From: Haemaphysalis longicornis
Taxonomy: Eukaryota > Arthropoda > Arachnida > Ixodida > Ixodidae
Reading direction: 5' to 3'
DNA: 64,000 nucleotides
NCBI GenBank assembly: GCA_013339765.2
Contig: CM023449.1
Location: 119,230,957-119,294,956, forward strand
In this document: piece after piece, positions 24,322 through 36,120 of the stretch
Layout: each line of letters opens with the position of its first letter
Position numbering within the stretch: position 1 is the first letter of the stretch
Position numbers and translations under genes: made by a program
The notes under the pieces: generated by a model
Told to the model about the DNA's origin: nothing
What the model saw: the letters and a program-made list of their open reading frames with translations, nothing else
Databases searched by the model: none

Positions 24322-24454
24322 GGGCTAGTTGGTTCCGCGTGTTAAAATTACAGTGCAATAAAAACACACACAAGGAGAAGTAAGGGACATACGGAGCGCT
24401 GCGTATGTCTCTCACTTGTCCTTCTGTGTGTTCTTATAGCGCTGTAATTTTAAC
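24322..24454 (-). mobile_element. Palindromic element 2 with CCAACTAGCCC flank
   Basis: A 114-bp palindrome with no loop (24341-24454), centred exactly on AGCGCT (24395-24400). Arm words include ACATACG, AAGGA, AACACACA and GTTAAAATTACAG, with roughly nine mismatches between arms. On the minus strand the arm is followed by GCGGAACCAACTAGCCC (24322-24338), as in the relatives at 21.3 and 62.6 kb. Non-coding. Confidence 0.85.
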
Positions 24455-25139
24455 AAGAAACAACGTTTGCTAGCAATCGTGGTCTAGTAAAAAAGTCGCG
24501 CTTTCTGCACATCGTGGTGCTGCGAACATTTAAACACCGAAAGCAATCTTCTTAATCCTGAGTAAGTACAAACACACTTGGACTAGGAGCAAATGACTAT
24601 AAACCTACTGAAGAAAAAAGTAGTAAACCATAAAAGAAAAGCGCTTAAGTAATCCTGAGCGATTGCAATAACCGCAAATTATGCGCCTGGACCCCACGCC
24701 TATTACTCAAATCAACAGGACGCACTGCTAAAGCCACAACACGTAGATCAGCAGGTAATATCCTAATATTCTTTGAATTAAAATTAATCCACGAAAACGT
24801 TCAGGAAATACCCAAAATATGTAAGTAAATATAACTTGCCACCATTTTGTTTCTTTGGAATGACAACCGCGGGCGGTTTCCTACAGAAAAAAAAACGGAC
24901 GCAGGCATCGAAGACCCGACGAAAAATAATATACTTGACACACCTATAAAAAGATGCTTGTTTCACGCTGAGAGTAAGAGAGAACGTTAATACGGTATTT
25001 ATTTTTCTGTCTATTTATGGCATGGTCATTAAACTAATACAGAAAACAAAAGTCCAATGACAAGCGTTTTGGTGTTTATTGGTTTTTAGAATTTTTCAGG
25101 AGAATTTCGTTCGATAATCAGTTCCCACAAAAAAAAAAA
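24455..25139. other. Unassigned AT-rich sequence
   Basis: No gene or repeat recognised. It ends in an A-tract (25128-25140) directly before the SINE. Confidence 0.45.
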
Positions 25140-25382
25140 ACCGCCTCATTGGCTTAGTGGCTAAATCGTGGAGCCGCTGCGCACGAGGTTGCGGGTTCAA
25201 TTCCCGGCCACGTCCGCCGCTTTTCTGAAGGAGGCCCAAAGCAAAAACTCCCGTGTGTACGATATTCCGGCGCACGTTAAAGATCCCCAGGCGGCCAACA
25301 GTAATCCCGAGCCGTCCACTATGGTGCGCCTCATCGCTTGCGTTGTGGCACCGCTTTAAACCCTATATTCAATCAATCAATC
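25140..25382 (+). repeat. Ruka-like tRNA-derived SINE, full length
   Basis: A box TTGGCTTAGTGGC and B box GGGTTCAATTCCC lie in the tRNA-like head. The body has GCGCACGTTAAAGATCCCCA and ends TTTAAACCCTA with a (TCAA)n tail. This plus-strand copy is complete at both ends. An A-tract sits at its 5' edge. Confidence 0.87.
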
Positions 25383-25454
25383 CACGAAAAAAACGTCTTG
25401 GCAAGGCTGTTCATGTACTTGAGGGCCAACTATACGCGGGTGTGATTTCAATGG

Positions 25455-25515
25455 TAGATGATGATGATGATGGTTGGTGTTTCATGGCGCAAGGCCAGCG
25501 AGGGCAAAGAGCATG
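25455..25515 (+). repeat. (GATGAT)n with dispersed-repeat tail
   Basis: A short GATGATGATGATGATGG run is followed by TGTTTCATGGCGCAAGGCCA. This resembles the 3' tail of a dispersed element; a TGATGA-rich end is also seen on the RTE fragment at 55282. The family assignment is uncertain. Confidence 0.4.
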
Positions 25516-26858
25516 GTAGAGAAATGTAATATCAACAAACGTAAATAATACCAACGTAGTAACACCAGTCGCCAAAACTGTCAACCTACCAAGCTACAAT
25601 GGAATTATCATAAAGCAATGGAGTTATCATAGTAACGTCGTCTTGGATTTCGAAATTAATTTCTTAACTACTTCAACAGTGTGCAGCAAAAATGGCACGG
25701 TAAATATTGGACGGAACAAACATAGCAAATTGCATTCCAGAAGCTCTGGTTCAGCGCTTGTTTGTTCCACCTCGGAAAAATGTTGGAAGGCCTCTTAAAG
25801 ATAAGAAAACTTTCACGAGACAGGCGGAAGAAGGTTGAGAAAGAGGACGAAAGTACTCGTCGTTTGTTTTCTTAGTACTCTCTTTGCTCTTTGCGGCACT
25901 ATTCAGCGTATTTTCGCAATTGCGAATATTTCTCGACTTTCGCTCGCCCTTCTTTGAAGTGAGTTTTCGGGCCGCTGCTTGGAAGAGACTTATCCGGGCA
26001 GTCCTACCAGGTGCTTTCTCTATAAGGTCTCACTTCCATCGAAGTGAGACCTTATTCGTAAAAAAAAAGAACGCTCGAGACTCTTTTTGCGAGTTAGAGA
26101 TTTCGGCGTGAGCCAGTGGAAATGATTTGTGGGTATTGTAAAGATGCTTCTGTTTGGTTTTATTTGATATAACTTCAGTGCTTCATATAACAACATTCGA
26201 TAAATAGTTCCTTGCTTCTTTCTTTTTTGTGCGTCTTGCACTTGGTTTGCCATTACTTTTACTGACTCTAAAGATGCGCGGGCTTTCAAATGCCTACGCC
26301 GTTAGGAACTGAAGAAGAATTGATGAATTGTGACTTAATATACGACAAGATTTTCTGTTCAGAATGAGAAAAAAAGGGGTCCGTAGTTTTTTTGTGAACC
26401 GCAAAAATTATAACTGCGTGATCACTACACACTGCTATCTTTCAGTAGAATCTTACATCAAGTGGTTAGGTTACGTTTTACGCTGGTTTTATGATTTATT
26501 TACTAGTTTGGAAGTTATTCGTACCCCTCAGTTCCGGTATAATTACCGTCAACTTATCGCATTTGGGTTTCAAAATAACAATCACTGCAACCAGATGATT
26601 CAATTGAAACAAATATCAAGGGTTGATGACGCAAGCGACAGCATGGCCTCAAAAAGACTGTGTTGTGGACAGTGTATTGTTACATGGAAAAGAAAAAAAC
26701 ATTGCCTTGTGCAATACCAATAATTGTAGAGCACGATCTAAGTGATTCGAGAAGCCGTTGTTTCGCTTTAATTGTTACTAGGAGGCTGCGGAGAACTGTA
26801 AAAAAAGAAAGCGCGGTAAAGAGGTGAACTGGAGAGAAAAGGGGGAAGGCTGGACAAT
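25516..26858. other. Mostly unassigned, with one strong hairpin
   Basis: The only clear structure is the hairpin at 26022-26055. The remaining frames look like chance. Confidence 0.45.
26022..26055. other. Perfect 15-bp stem hairpin
   Basis: ATAAGGTCTCACTTC (26022-26036), loop CATC, GAAGTGAGACCTTAT (26041-26055). The stem is perfect and the loop very short. It could be a relic of a recent palindromic duplication. Confidence 0.85.
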
Positions 26859-27320
26859 TTGGGAAAACGAAGTCGCAGCAACAACGTGATTGTAAAGGCC
26901 GTAAAGGAAAATGTAGCTGAAACGGAACATGACCTGAGGGCGGAGGTACTGGACAAAATGTTTCTGAGAAAGCTTGACATTTCTGTCACCGGCGTCAAAA
27001 AAAATCACTGGCTTGGCAGGCCCTCTCCGGATAGGTCTACACCTAATATACTGCGGCAATCCAATGTCGTTGACAAGGCTGAAGTGCTGGGGAATGCTAA
27101 TTGGCTTACAGGGACTAAAAGGGACTAAAGTTATGTCAGAAGGAAGCGAAAAAATGTTTGGTTTAGGGCCGCCACCGGCACCATAAATGGCATGAAAGTT
27201 ATTCTTTCGTTCAAAAAGCTTAATTTGGACGGAGTTGCGTATGTGTGGGAATGCGTCACAGACAAACGTGTTCCCGCTCTCTCCCAGTCAATACAGCAAA
27301 TAAACGTAGCTCATGCGTCG
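26859..27320 (+). pseudogene. LINE ORF1 C-terminal relic (second family)
   Basis: The frame gives NNVIVKAVKENVAETEHDL, RAEVLDKMF, WLGRPSPDRS and VVDKAEVLGNANWL. These are the RRM and C-terminal signatures of LINE ORF1 proteins (Transposase_22 type). In another frame, after 27140, KLNLDGVAYVWE and TDKRVPALS match the C-terminal domain. One or more frameshifts separate the parts. It is distinct in sequence from the ORF1 at 1272-2820, so it is a second LINE family. Confidence 0.7.
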
Positions 27321-27329
27321 TCTCAGGAT

Positions 27330-28204
27330 TGACTTGATAAGCTTAACAGATTGCTACTGTTCAATGTTAACTCACGTAGTATTCCTGATAAAAGTGCAGT
27401 TAGAGCACATAGGGATTGAGCACGAACCAGACGACTTTTTTTTTCACTACGACGTAGTCCCACACCACATAGAAGGTTGTGAGGTTTGCCCGCATGGATA
27501 AAAATAATGAGTAAAGATCGCAGCAGTCGCGGCGGAGTGTGGCTATTTTTTTCAATACAATGGCGTTCTATACAACATCAATCAGATATTGAAACCATGT
27601 GGTGCAAAGTTTATACTAATGTTTTTGACATTGTGTTTGGAGGAGCACAGGCCACCTGGATGCAATATAAGATTTTGTGTAAGTTAAATGATTTATCCAC
27701 GAGCTCAGGATACAACACAAAAAATTAATTGTAGCTGGTAATCTTACCTTACAACTCGTGGACTGGAATGAATTATTACCAGTGGGCCATGAGCCTAAGT
27801 CAGCCTCTTCTTTAATTGACATGTGTTTCTTTCATGGTCTCCAACAGGTTGTGTACGACTCTGCTGCCGTTCAGAGCGACAGCAGATCTATTTTGGCTGT
27901 TCTATGCTTCAGAGATAGCCGTATTGTAAGACCTTACGAATCAGAGATTTTGCTAGGAATATCTGTTCATGTCATTGTTAGGCTTGGGCTGACAATGAAC
28001 CAACCACGTGGTAACATTAGTGCGCCTTCATTGCACAGGGATTTCTATATAGCTGATAATACAGCGATACTTGAAGAGTTAGACTTGTGCTACGGACACT
28101 TGGGTGTGGATAGTCGCCAGCCCAGTGTGGTTCTTAACAATTTACAGCTGAGGTTTATATATTCAGCTCTAAATGCACAGCGAAATACGTCCCTTTTAAA
28201 GTAA
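27330..28204 (+). pseudogene. LINE ORF2 endonuclease relic (second family)
   Basis: It starts after the ORF1 relic with LLLFNVNSRSIPDKS, the expected N-terminal FN(V)N(A/S)R motif. Later KLIVAGNLTLQLVDWNELLP corresponds to the GDFN(L)PxVDW motif with the catalytic Asp-Phe-Asn changed. ISVHVIV stands where LSDH is expected. FYIADNTAILEELD follows as the linker beyond the nuclease. The reverse transcriptase is absent. Strongly decayed, in several frames. Confidence 0.65.
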
Positions 28205-28369
28205 AGAGGAAGGGAATAGCTAATCACTGGATTAGAAAATAAATAATTCAGCTAAAAAGGAATGTAAGCGATACAGCCCAAACCACCGCCAACACGCAAT
28301 GAAAATTTCCAAGGAGAAAGTTTACACTTTTTACGAAGTTTCCAGAGATTTTCCAGTCATGATGACAGG

Positions 28370-28570
28370 CCTCAACCTGTTACCGTCCACGCCCCAACAC
28401 GCGACAGAATTGATTTTGAGCCGTACCATCACCTTGCTCAGCGTTTCAGACGTTTTATCAATGTCTACGGCAAGCACTCCCCTGACCTTGCGCGACAACT
28501 CTTGCGCTACAATTGTGGTATTCCTGGACGCATTTCGCCCCTTCCGCCGTCGCCGTCAAGCCCCACGATA
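28370..28570 (+). pseudogene. Possible gypsy gag remnant with half zinc knuckle
   Basis: One frame reads FEPYHHLAQRFRRFINVYG, then RQLLRYNCGIPGRISPL. The CGIPG part resembles a retroviral-type CCHC knuckle with its outer Cys and His lost. It lies upstream of an integrase relic, as gag would, but protease and reverse transcriptase are missing between them. Chance similarity is possible. Confidence 0.3.
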
Positions 28571-28933
28571 TCAGCAACACCAGCCAGTGTGGCACTGCCC
28601 TAACACTCAACATTTTCTCTATAACCTATAAACCTTGCCGGCCACCGACTTCATTCGTTGGACGGCAAGGGTTTTAAGAGGGAACAGCGTAGAGACAAAA
28701 GTTTGGAGAGCCTTTTCACTGCAGCAGAAGGCCGAATCCCTACAAGCCGTTGCTGTTTTCATTAAGGCTTGCTGTACACGAAGAATTACTCAGTCATTTG
28801 GTGTCGTCTCCTTATTGCTGTGCCCGAAAATGTAGAAGCCCTGTCCTTACATTTATGAAGGAAGACGTCACAATCGAGCCACATGGGGCTCGCCCGCACC
28901 GTGCATCGCACATAACGTTTTTACTGGCCAATC

Positions 28934-29892
28934 ATGCCTAAGGTGACTGAACGCAACGTCGCCTCTTGTACCCTGTGCCAACGGTACAAGCATTCAACGA
29001 CTGCTCTGGCAGGTCTCCTCCAGTTAGACAGCCCACCATTTCCATTTTTTGAACAAGTTGGATTTGATTTATTAGGTCCCTTCCCAGGCTCATTGCGTGG
29101 AAACACATTGATCGCTGTGCGTGTCATTTACCTCTCGCGCTCTGTCGATACGGCTGCTCTGTCGCCTGCAAGTGCTTCTGAAATCTGCCATTTTTTGCTT
29201 CGGGGTATTTTACTTCGCCATAGGCCTCCTAAAATCGTATTCAGTCACCGTCGACGCCAGTTTACCGCACACGTCTTTGAAGAGCTCCTACGCCTCTTTG
29301 AGGTGCATTCCCGACACTCCACCCCATATCACCCAAAGACTAATGGTTGGGCCGAGCCCGCCAACCGTACCTTAACGCGGCGGCCGCTTTTCTGATGGAG
29401 GCGAAAAGCAAAAACGCCCGTGTGTTCGAGATTTCGGCGCACGTTAAAGATCCCCAGGTGGTCAAAATTAATCCGGAGCCCTCCACTACGGCGCGCCTCA
29501 TCGCCTGCGTTGCGTCGGCGCGTTAAACCCTACAATCAAATCAAATCAACCGTACCTTAAGCAGCATGCTTTCAATATATGTCACCGCTGATCCCAAAAA
29601 CTTGAACGGCATCTTACCTTTCATTACCTACGCCTATAATACCACTATGCATGAAGCTACCGGCTATAGCCCCTCCCACATTGTCTATGCAGGGCAGTCA
29701 AGCAGCGGTCTTGACACCATTCTTCCTTACGTAATCCACGATGAGCCATCGGTAGCCGGAACACTCTGCCTCACCGAAGAAGCACGTCGGTATCCCTTTT
29801 ACGAATTGTCGCCTCCAAAGGACATTCTAAGCAACGTACAATACTCGGTACGCCCCCGGCGATTTCGTATGGCTTTGGACACCGTTGCGTAA
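28934..29892 (+). pseudogene. Ty3/gypsy integrase relic split by a SINE
   Basis: The zinc-binding end is ASCTLCQRYKHST. The core has FDLLGPFPGSLRGNT, with the first catalytic Asp. It then has FSHRRRQF where SDRGRQF is usual, so the second Asp is replaced by His. STPYHPKTNGWAEPANRTL carries the Glu, although the following Arg is Pro. The frame is interrupted at 29375 by the SINE and resumes at 29551 with TLSSMLSIYV and ILPFITYAYNTTMHEATGYS. A frameshift near 29800 follows. It cannot be active. Confidence 0.92.
29376..29546 (+). repeat. 5'-truncated Ruka-like SINE with 14-bp target duplication
   Basis: It contains only the SINE body (CGCACGTTAAAGATCCCC through TTAAACCCTA and an ATCAAATCAA tail); the A/B-box head is missing. 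CAACCGTACCTTAA is present at both edges (29362-29375 and 29547-29560). This is an L1-like target-site duplication and shows LINE-driven insertion into the integrase gene. Deleting the insert and one duplication restores the frame. Confidence 0.95.
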
Positions 29893-30070
29893 ACGTGGAA
29901 AACTCGACAAACTGATAGCGCACTACGTCGGCCCATTTGTAGTTATGATCCATGTGAGGGATTTTACGTACGTGGTTTTCCGTCTCGCATCATCTGGCCG
30001 ACCCTGCAAAACAACACTAATCGTGCATGTGGCTACACAAAAGCATTTCCATCCTCCTGACCCATGTTGA
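29885..30070 (+). pseudogene. Gypsy pol C-terminus relic
   Basis: It reads LIAHYVGPFVVMIHV, DFTYVVFRL and LIVHVATQKHFHPP. These are the conserved GPF/Y module and C-terminal end of gypsy integrases. The frame is shifted relative to the preceding integrase part. It is followed within 40 bp by a purine-poor linker and the LTR. Confidence 0.8.
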
Positions 30071-30104
30071 TTTCCCTAGGGGGCTTCGTCTGAGACAGGG
30101 ATAA

Positions 30105-30299
30105 TGTTACGCACACAAGGGTACGCCTGCTACAGTTAAGCTGACCACCCCATCAGTGAGGGTGAATGGAAGAAATGGAGGACGAAGCATCGGGCTCCGC
30201 TAGCTGTCCATCGTCCCACTGCCGCGCCATCTTGGCTTTGTGTGTCCTTACTCCTCATAAAGCCTCTTTTCACAATAAACCAAATGCGTAAGCATGACA
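30105..30299 (+). repeat. Candidate 3' LTR of the gypsy relic
   Basis: It starts TGTTACGCAC after AGACAGGGATAA (polypurine-like) and ends ATGACA. It contains AATAAA near 30274. It directly follows pol, where a 3' LTR belongs. Only 195 bp, so it may be truncated. No second copy was found in the window to confirm the borders. Confidence 0.5.
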
Positions 30300-30467
30300 A
30301 TATTGTTACGGAACACGTGGACAATTCCCGATGTCACAGCATCGAACACGACAAGGGAGTGGCTGGCGTGCAGCCTGTGTGAGCTCTGCGATAGCCACCA
30401 CGTAAAAAAACTGGTCGCGTATCTACTCCTTCCATTGCAAATGTCGTTAAAAGACGATAGTCTTTGT

Positions 30468-31140
30468 CGACCTTTGCCAAGTAAATGCCCCCCTTTGCTT
30501 TCCCGTTTACCTCTCATGCTCTTCGTGTTCCGTCGTGCTCATCCCAAGTTAAGCACACTAAAGGTTTCCTCAAGGTGATTTCAATTTACCATGTTCCACT
30601 AGTACAGGCCGGGTTCCTCGATGCCAGCTCTGCAGTACGGCGGAGACGCGCGTGAATTGAGGCGGCCGATTTCAAGGTTTATAGAACCGCGTGGCCGTGC
30701 CCCACGTGCGTTGCAAGCGGAACGTGGAATCTAGCTAGTGGAACCCTTCGTTGCTGTTGCCGCGTGATTTTTTGTATGCCGCCTGGAGGGCGCGCCGGCA
30801 ACAGCAGGCGGTGGTTTTCTGCAGGACATGTAGAATATCATTACCTATCGAAAAACCAAGCATCCATGAATTCCTTAATAAAGGAACACTCTAAATATCC
30901 CTTATGTACTAACTTCCTGTCTTATATTTGCGTAATGTCCTGTTCTTGTTCAACAAAGTTGACAAGTATGAACATATAAACCGGGCTTAGACGTTTACGT
31001 TTCGCAGTGAGTATATAAGACTATTGCGCAGTATACATTTTACTTTGGCCGGGTGGCAGAATCGATCTCACAGGCAGACAGACGGACAGACCAAAATTTC
31101 TGGGTTTAAGTAGCTCAAGAAGGGCTATCGTCTTTGATAG
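30468..31140 (+). repeat. Dispersed repeat, copy 2 (empty site)
   Basis: Homologous to 14593-15925 but lacking the 470-bp MITE and about 230 bp near its start. It carries an intact TATATAAG at 31012-31019, the point at which the MITE sits in copy 1. It ends with AGACAGACGGACAGACC and GGGTTTAAGTAGC. Parent element unknown. Confidence 0.8.
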
Positions 31141-34100
31141 TGTAAAATATATCGTCCGCATCTCGTGGCTCATATCCTGCGCCACGTAATAATATTAAAG
31201 AGAGTAGGAGATTTGACAGAGCATTCAGGAACTCCCACCCATTAGATTTCGTTCTAAGTTTTTTTGCAACTTAAAACTTGAAAAGTCCGCCCTCTGAGGA
31301 AGGCAGAAATGAACTTGTACATGTACCTTCTGATCCTTCGCCACTACATGATGAAGTATTATTAATGCGAAAGCTTCTTTAACAGGAACTGATGGCGTCC
31401 TGTCAAAAAAAAAATATACCATTTCACCATAGATAGGTTGGTCAGCCAGAAAACTCTGAGAAAATATGTGGGCATACGTCGAATGCGTGAAAGCAGGCTT
31501 CCATTGTGTCTGAACGGTTACCGGAAAATCCCGAAAAATGAACAGTTCTAGTTAGCACGATACACGCATCGATCATGAAGAACTGGTAGCCAGGTTAGGA
31601 ATGGCAAGGTACAAGGCTCTGAAAAATTGCACCCGGAACTAAAAGCAAAATATAACCTCGGAAGTGATGCTACGGTGTCTGGTTTAACGCCGAAACGACA
31701 TCAACAAGATGACGAACGTTCAGGAGGCAGTACGAATGCCCGAGCAGAGTATACAGACTATCTTTCTAGATTACCGGCAAGAACTATGTCGAAAGTCCTC
31801 CCTAATGGGGGAGAGACGGGTTTCTTTTTTCGTTCTTCTTCAAAATGTTTCCGCCATAGTTTTTTGATGGTTGACCGAAGCTGTGGTAGACAAACCAGTA
31901 ATGGAGCCGGCGAAAGTGGCAGCATTGACAAAGAGAATGTTTTAAAGCTGCAATGTAACCTGTCGTGGTATTCCTTTCATCATTCGAGTCTATGTTCTTG
32001 GATGCTGTGACATAAAGAATAAAACAAAGCTGCATTCTTGAAGTGTGCAAGCACCTTCGGTTTATTCTCCAGATCAATACTGCAGATATCGCATCACAGC
32101 CTTGTCGACGTCGTGGTTTAGTGAACCATGACAGACAGTTGTGAGAATAAATTCGCCAGTAATCCAGAGCTTCAGATCGTCTTGCGCATAACGAATGGCC
32201 TCTACCTGCAATAGGCACTAACCTAAGTGCTCTGTAGACACTGCAAGAGCGCTTCCTATCGCAAAAAAAGCATCGACTGTGTCCCGTCAAAATACACTCC
32301 GGAACTGGGGATAGTAAACAGTGTGAAGATATATTAAACCTTTTGAACTTTCTTGTTTTATATTGACACGGTAAACAACAGGCTTGCTAGTTCTTTAGAC
32401 TAAAGATTTAATAGACGTTTGGCCAGTTACGATGCGGAGACTTTTTATAGGGCATTGAATTCGATATGTTTAAAATAAATTTAAAACAATACATTTATAG
32501 AAGCAGAATAATTGTTGCGACTTTGTTGGCAGTGTCGTTTAACATTGTGGCTTTCTTACACCTGCGGTAAGATGTTTTTAGGTATAAACATCTTGATTTA
32601 TCAATAACTTGAATTAGCCCGGACAACAAATAAAGAAAGTGGTAGACTGACGGAGGGATGCTCTAATGACGTGTCTTAGAAAATAAAATTCACGAACAAG
32701 AAAACCTTACAGAAAAATGTATAATATCGGGGTATGTTCATGTTGTACTGTTATATCGCTTTCTTGAGCAGGTATAACCACTTTCGATTTTGCGAATAAT
32801 CTGTAAATTCGTTTTTTTTTTTGCACGCAACCAAGGATTCTTGCAAGTACATGATCGATGATTGCGTTAAAATATAAAAAAAAGCCGCACGCTTGCGCAG
32901 AGTTGCCTAAACGGTATCGTATGAAAACGCAAATATGTCAGCAACAGATTCAAAGGCTAGGCATGCTCGAAAGCAGAATACTTTCGTCGAAAAAGCGTGT
33001 GAGATGCTATCCTCAAGAAAGGCGCACAATATCCAAGTTCTGGGGTGCGCCATCCTCAACAGCGAAATGTTTTGGGCTTAAAGCGTTGTGTACTGCTTTC
33101 GACGTTCACCGCTTCTTGTTTCAATACTCTATACTTTGTCGCAGTTTGCCTTCGCCTTCTATGCGTGGGATGCGTTATGCGTGCCGTCCATTTGTTTTTG
33201 TGTCCTAAAGGATACAACAGCATGACATTTCCTGAAAGCATGTATACCCGTTGTAGACACGGCGAAAATGTTTTTCTGCGGCCGGCGTCATTCTACTCCT
33301 CTTGTCTGAAATTCTAAAAAAGTTCTGAAATTTGCATTCCTATGCCGCTTGAGCTGCTAGCGTTTCGTAAAGTTTTTTTTTTACACTTTCTTTTCACGTC
33401 TTTTCGGCTTTTTTCACCGTCTTACTGTGCTCTCTTTCCGAATTGCGCCAAAAACCCATGACGACATATTGACGGCCAACTGTGCCACAGCAATTTGTCC
33501 AGAATGTAAAAAACGCCGTCTAAACAAGCTGTTTTAGAGAGAAAAGATTTTTTTTGCTTCACAAGTTGTCCACACGTGCAACAAATTTCTAATGAATGGC
33601 TACATGCTTCACAAACAGAGCTTTTATCTAGCGGATGGTCGAAATTACGGGCTGTTATGAAGAATTTAGCTGCGGTCAACAAAATGTGCATCAATTGCAC
33701 TGACGTGCGCAATTCTTTGCCGTAGAAAGTACCAAGAGCCTAAAGATGCACTACAGCACTGGTTTAACATTTAAGCACAACGAGGTAATGACGTATCATT
33801 AACAAGCCACCTGGAAATATTCTTCGCAGAGCAAAAAAAACTTCAGGTGATATTTCTGGGCTGCTACTGCAGACACGAAAAATTTCTGTGTAATAGGGCA
33901 GCCATCTTTCACATCATGCTGTTTGATAGTTCTGGTGGGAAACTAAAGGCACAATTAAGATTCTTTTATGTGCGGAATTTCGGGAATCTATTCGTTTATA
34001 TCTATTCCTTTATACGAAAAAAATCAAAAGGAAAAAATTAGTAAAAGGTATCAAGGCAAAACTATTGCATCCATTATCTGAATTGAGTTTTGCTTATATA

Positions 34101-36030
34101 TTTTAAAGAATTACAGATACACAGATTTATGTTTGCCGGTATCCTGAAGGCACGTTCATCTCACCTGCGGACATTTATTCCGCAATAATTTATCTGGACA
34201 GCCCAATTGTTCTGGTAATTCTAATTTTTCCCTAACCACAGCAAATAAGTTTAAAGACAATAGAGCCAACGTTTTGCAACCCATCTACGGGGGGAACCTC
34301 GGGATTAGATACCAAAAAATTGAAGCAAAAGCAGATGGTGCCAGCAGAGTTGTTAAATATTTTTACTCTCCTTCACAACGGTTGTGCTGAGGAAAAACGT
34401 TTACCCATGTCTGCAGTTATGTAGCAAAAACAGTGCCTGCATAAGGGGGCGTGAGTTCTGCTACATCAAAAGATTTGGAATACCTGCAGTGACTTGTGCA
34501 ATAACGGGACCACCTAAGTACACCTGGGAAAAGTAACAGGGATTTATACGTTGTTCAGCTGCAACGCATTGCCATAACCCACATAATCCACTACAATAGG
34601 CCAGCAGCCACGCTCAATTTAAAATCCTTCCTGGTGGGCCAGCAGAGATCATGTCCTACTCTGATACGCGTACGTCCTGTACCTAAACGAAAAGAGAGCG
34701 CCTGTTTGTGGTATTACTCATGGCGGCAAAATTTCACATTGGATTTGCTAGTTTAACCACATTTGTGTTTGAGAAAGAACGGTAATTTTTGTTTATCGCT
34801 TGGTACGTCGTACGTTTACGGGCATTCCGGCCAACCTTTTTATTATTAGGAGTTTCTGGTGTGCGTTCTCGCAGTACATGGACCATAATGTAAGGCGGGG
34901 TTCATGTACTACCCCACAATGCTGTACATGACCATAACAGAATGAAATGAAACATTTAACTGTGAAGCACACCGTGCGCATCTATCGCCCTATATTTCCC
35001 CCGCGCATTCAACATTGAGCCTCCTTCGCTTATAGTGGTCATTCCTATAAAGACGAAGAACTCTGTATTAAGGAGAACCACCTAGAACGCTAGAAAAAAT
35101 AAAATTCTACCCTAACTTTCGCATAAATTATTATTTCACCAGGGGAATGTGCTCAAAGGATTCATTGGTCATGTTCTTTACAGAATATTAATACTCATAA
35201 GGTTTTCCAACAATGTTATGCGCTTCAATCCTACTAGAATATACATATAAACGGCAGCAGATTTCCCTGGTGGGTTCTCGTCGTTAACTCTCGGAAAGTC
35301 AACCATGTAAAATTCGACAGTACTGTCGATATACTGCTAACCTACCACTGTAACTAGACAGCTAGTCCTCGTGATTACAGGCGAATAACTGCAACGACTG
35401 CTGTATTCGCTGCTGTCACACCAACACAGAAAAAACCATCATTCTCGAAGACCAATTAGTACAAACTCGTCCGCATTATAGTTCTTTGCACAAGCTCACA
35501 CCGCATGCATTTAAAGCAAAGCTATAGCAAAAATAACAGTACAGCAAATATATTTTTCTTAAGATTTGGTTTATGGGTGATCCTTTTTTGCATAGCTGCA
35601 AGTTGGCTTATGCACAAAAATACTTCACTCCGTTCCGCGCGGTGATCCCACATTCTAGGATAATAATCCTCGAACTTACCGATCCAGTAGAACAAAAAAT
35701 AGAGGATGAAAGAGTAGCCAATCGTATTGTTCATTTCCTTTGCAAGAAATATTTCGCAATGTTCAAAAAGTCATTCGCTTGATTTCGACTATAGAAGTCT
35801 GGTAGTTTGGCTCTTAAACACTTTTCACTGCTAATTACGACTTTCAGATAACCCACGAGAGACCAAATCAAACCTAAATGCACAGTTCGGCAAAACGGCG
35901 CCCTGGAATTTTAAAAGTCTTTTATTAAAGTGAACCTTTAGGGTTCTCACTAATGGCAGCTATAAAGGAGTAACGCCCTGCAGGAAAGCCAACTTTCTCT
36001 GGCGATGATGATAATTCAGCATGGGTGAAG
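31141..36030. other. Unassigned AT-rich sequence
   Basis: Nearly 5 kb without a recognisable domain, tRNA-like boxes or long inverted repeat. A 127-codon frame at 31627-32010 (start HPELKAKYNLGS) has no family I know and ends in low-complexity sequence. It is probably chance. Confidence 0.45.
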
Positions 36031-36034
36031 TGAA

Positions 36035-36120
36035 AGGAAAAACCCTTCCGATGGCCGGATTCGAACCTGGGGCCCTCGCGTTATGAAGCCAGCATCTATC
36101 CGATTGCACCATTTCTAGAT
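36035..36120 (-). repeat. tRNA-derived SINE or tRNA pseudogene, CAT anticodon-like
   Basis: On the minus strand there is an A box-like TGGTGCAATCGG, a CAT at the anticodon position (GGCTTCATAAC) and a perfect B box GGTTCGAATCC. The acceptor stem does not pair and the T stem has mismatches, so it is not a working tRNA. It may be the head of a SINE different from the Ruka-like copies. Confidence 0.55.

Noticed and set aside
36035..36120. A functional initiator or elongator tRNA-Met gene
   Set aside because: The B box is perfect, but the acceptor stem does not pair and the T stem has mismatches.
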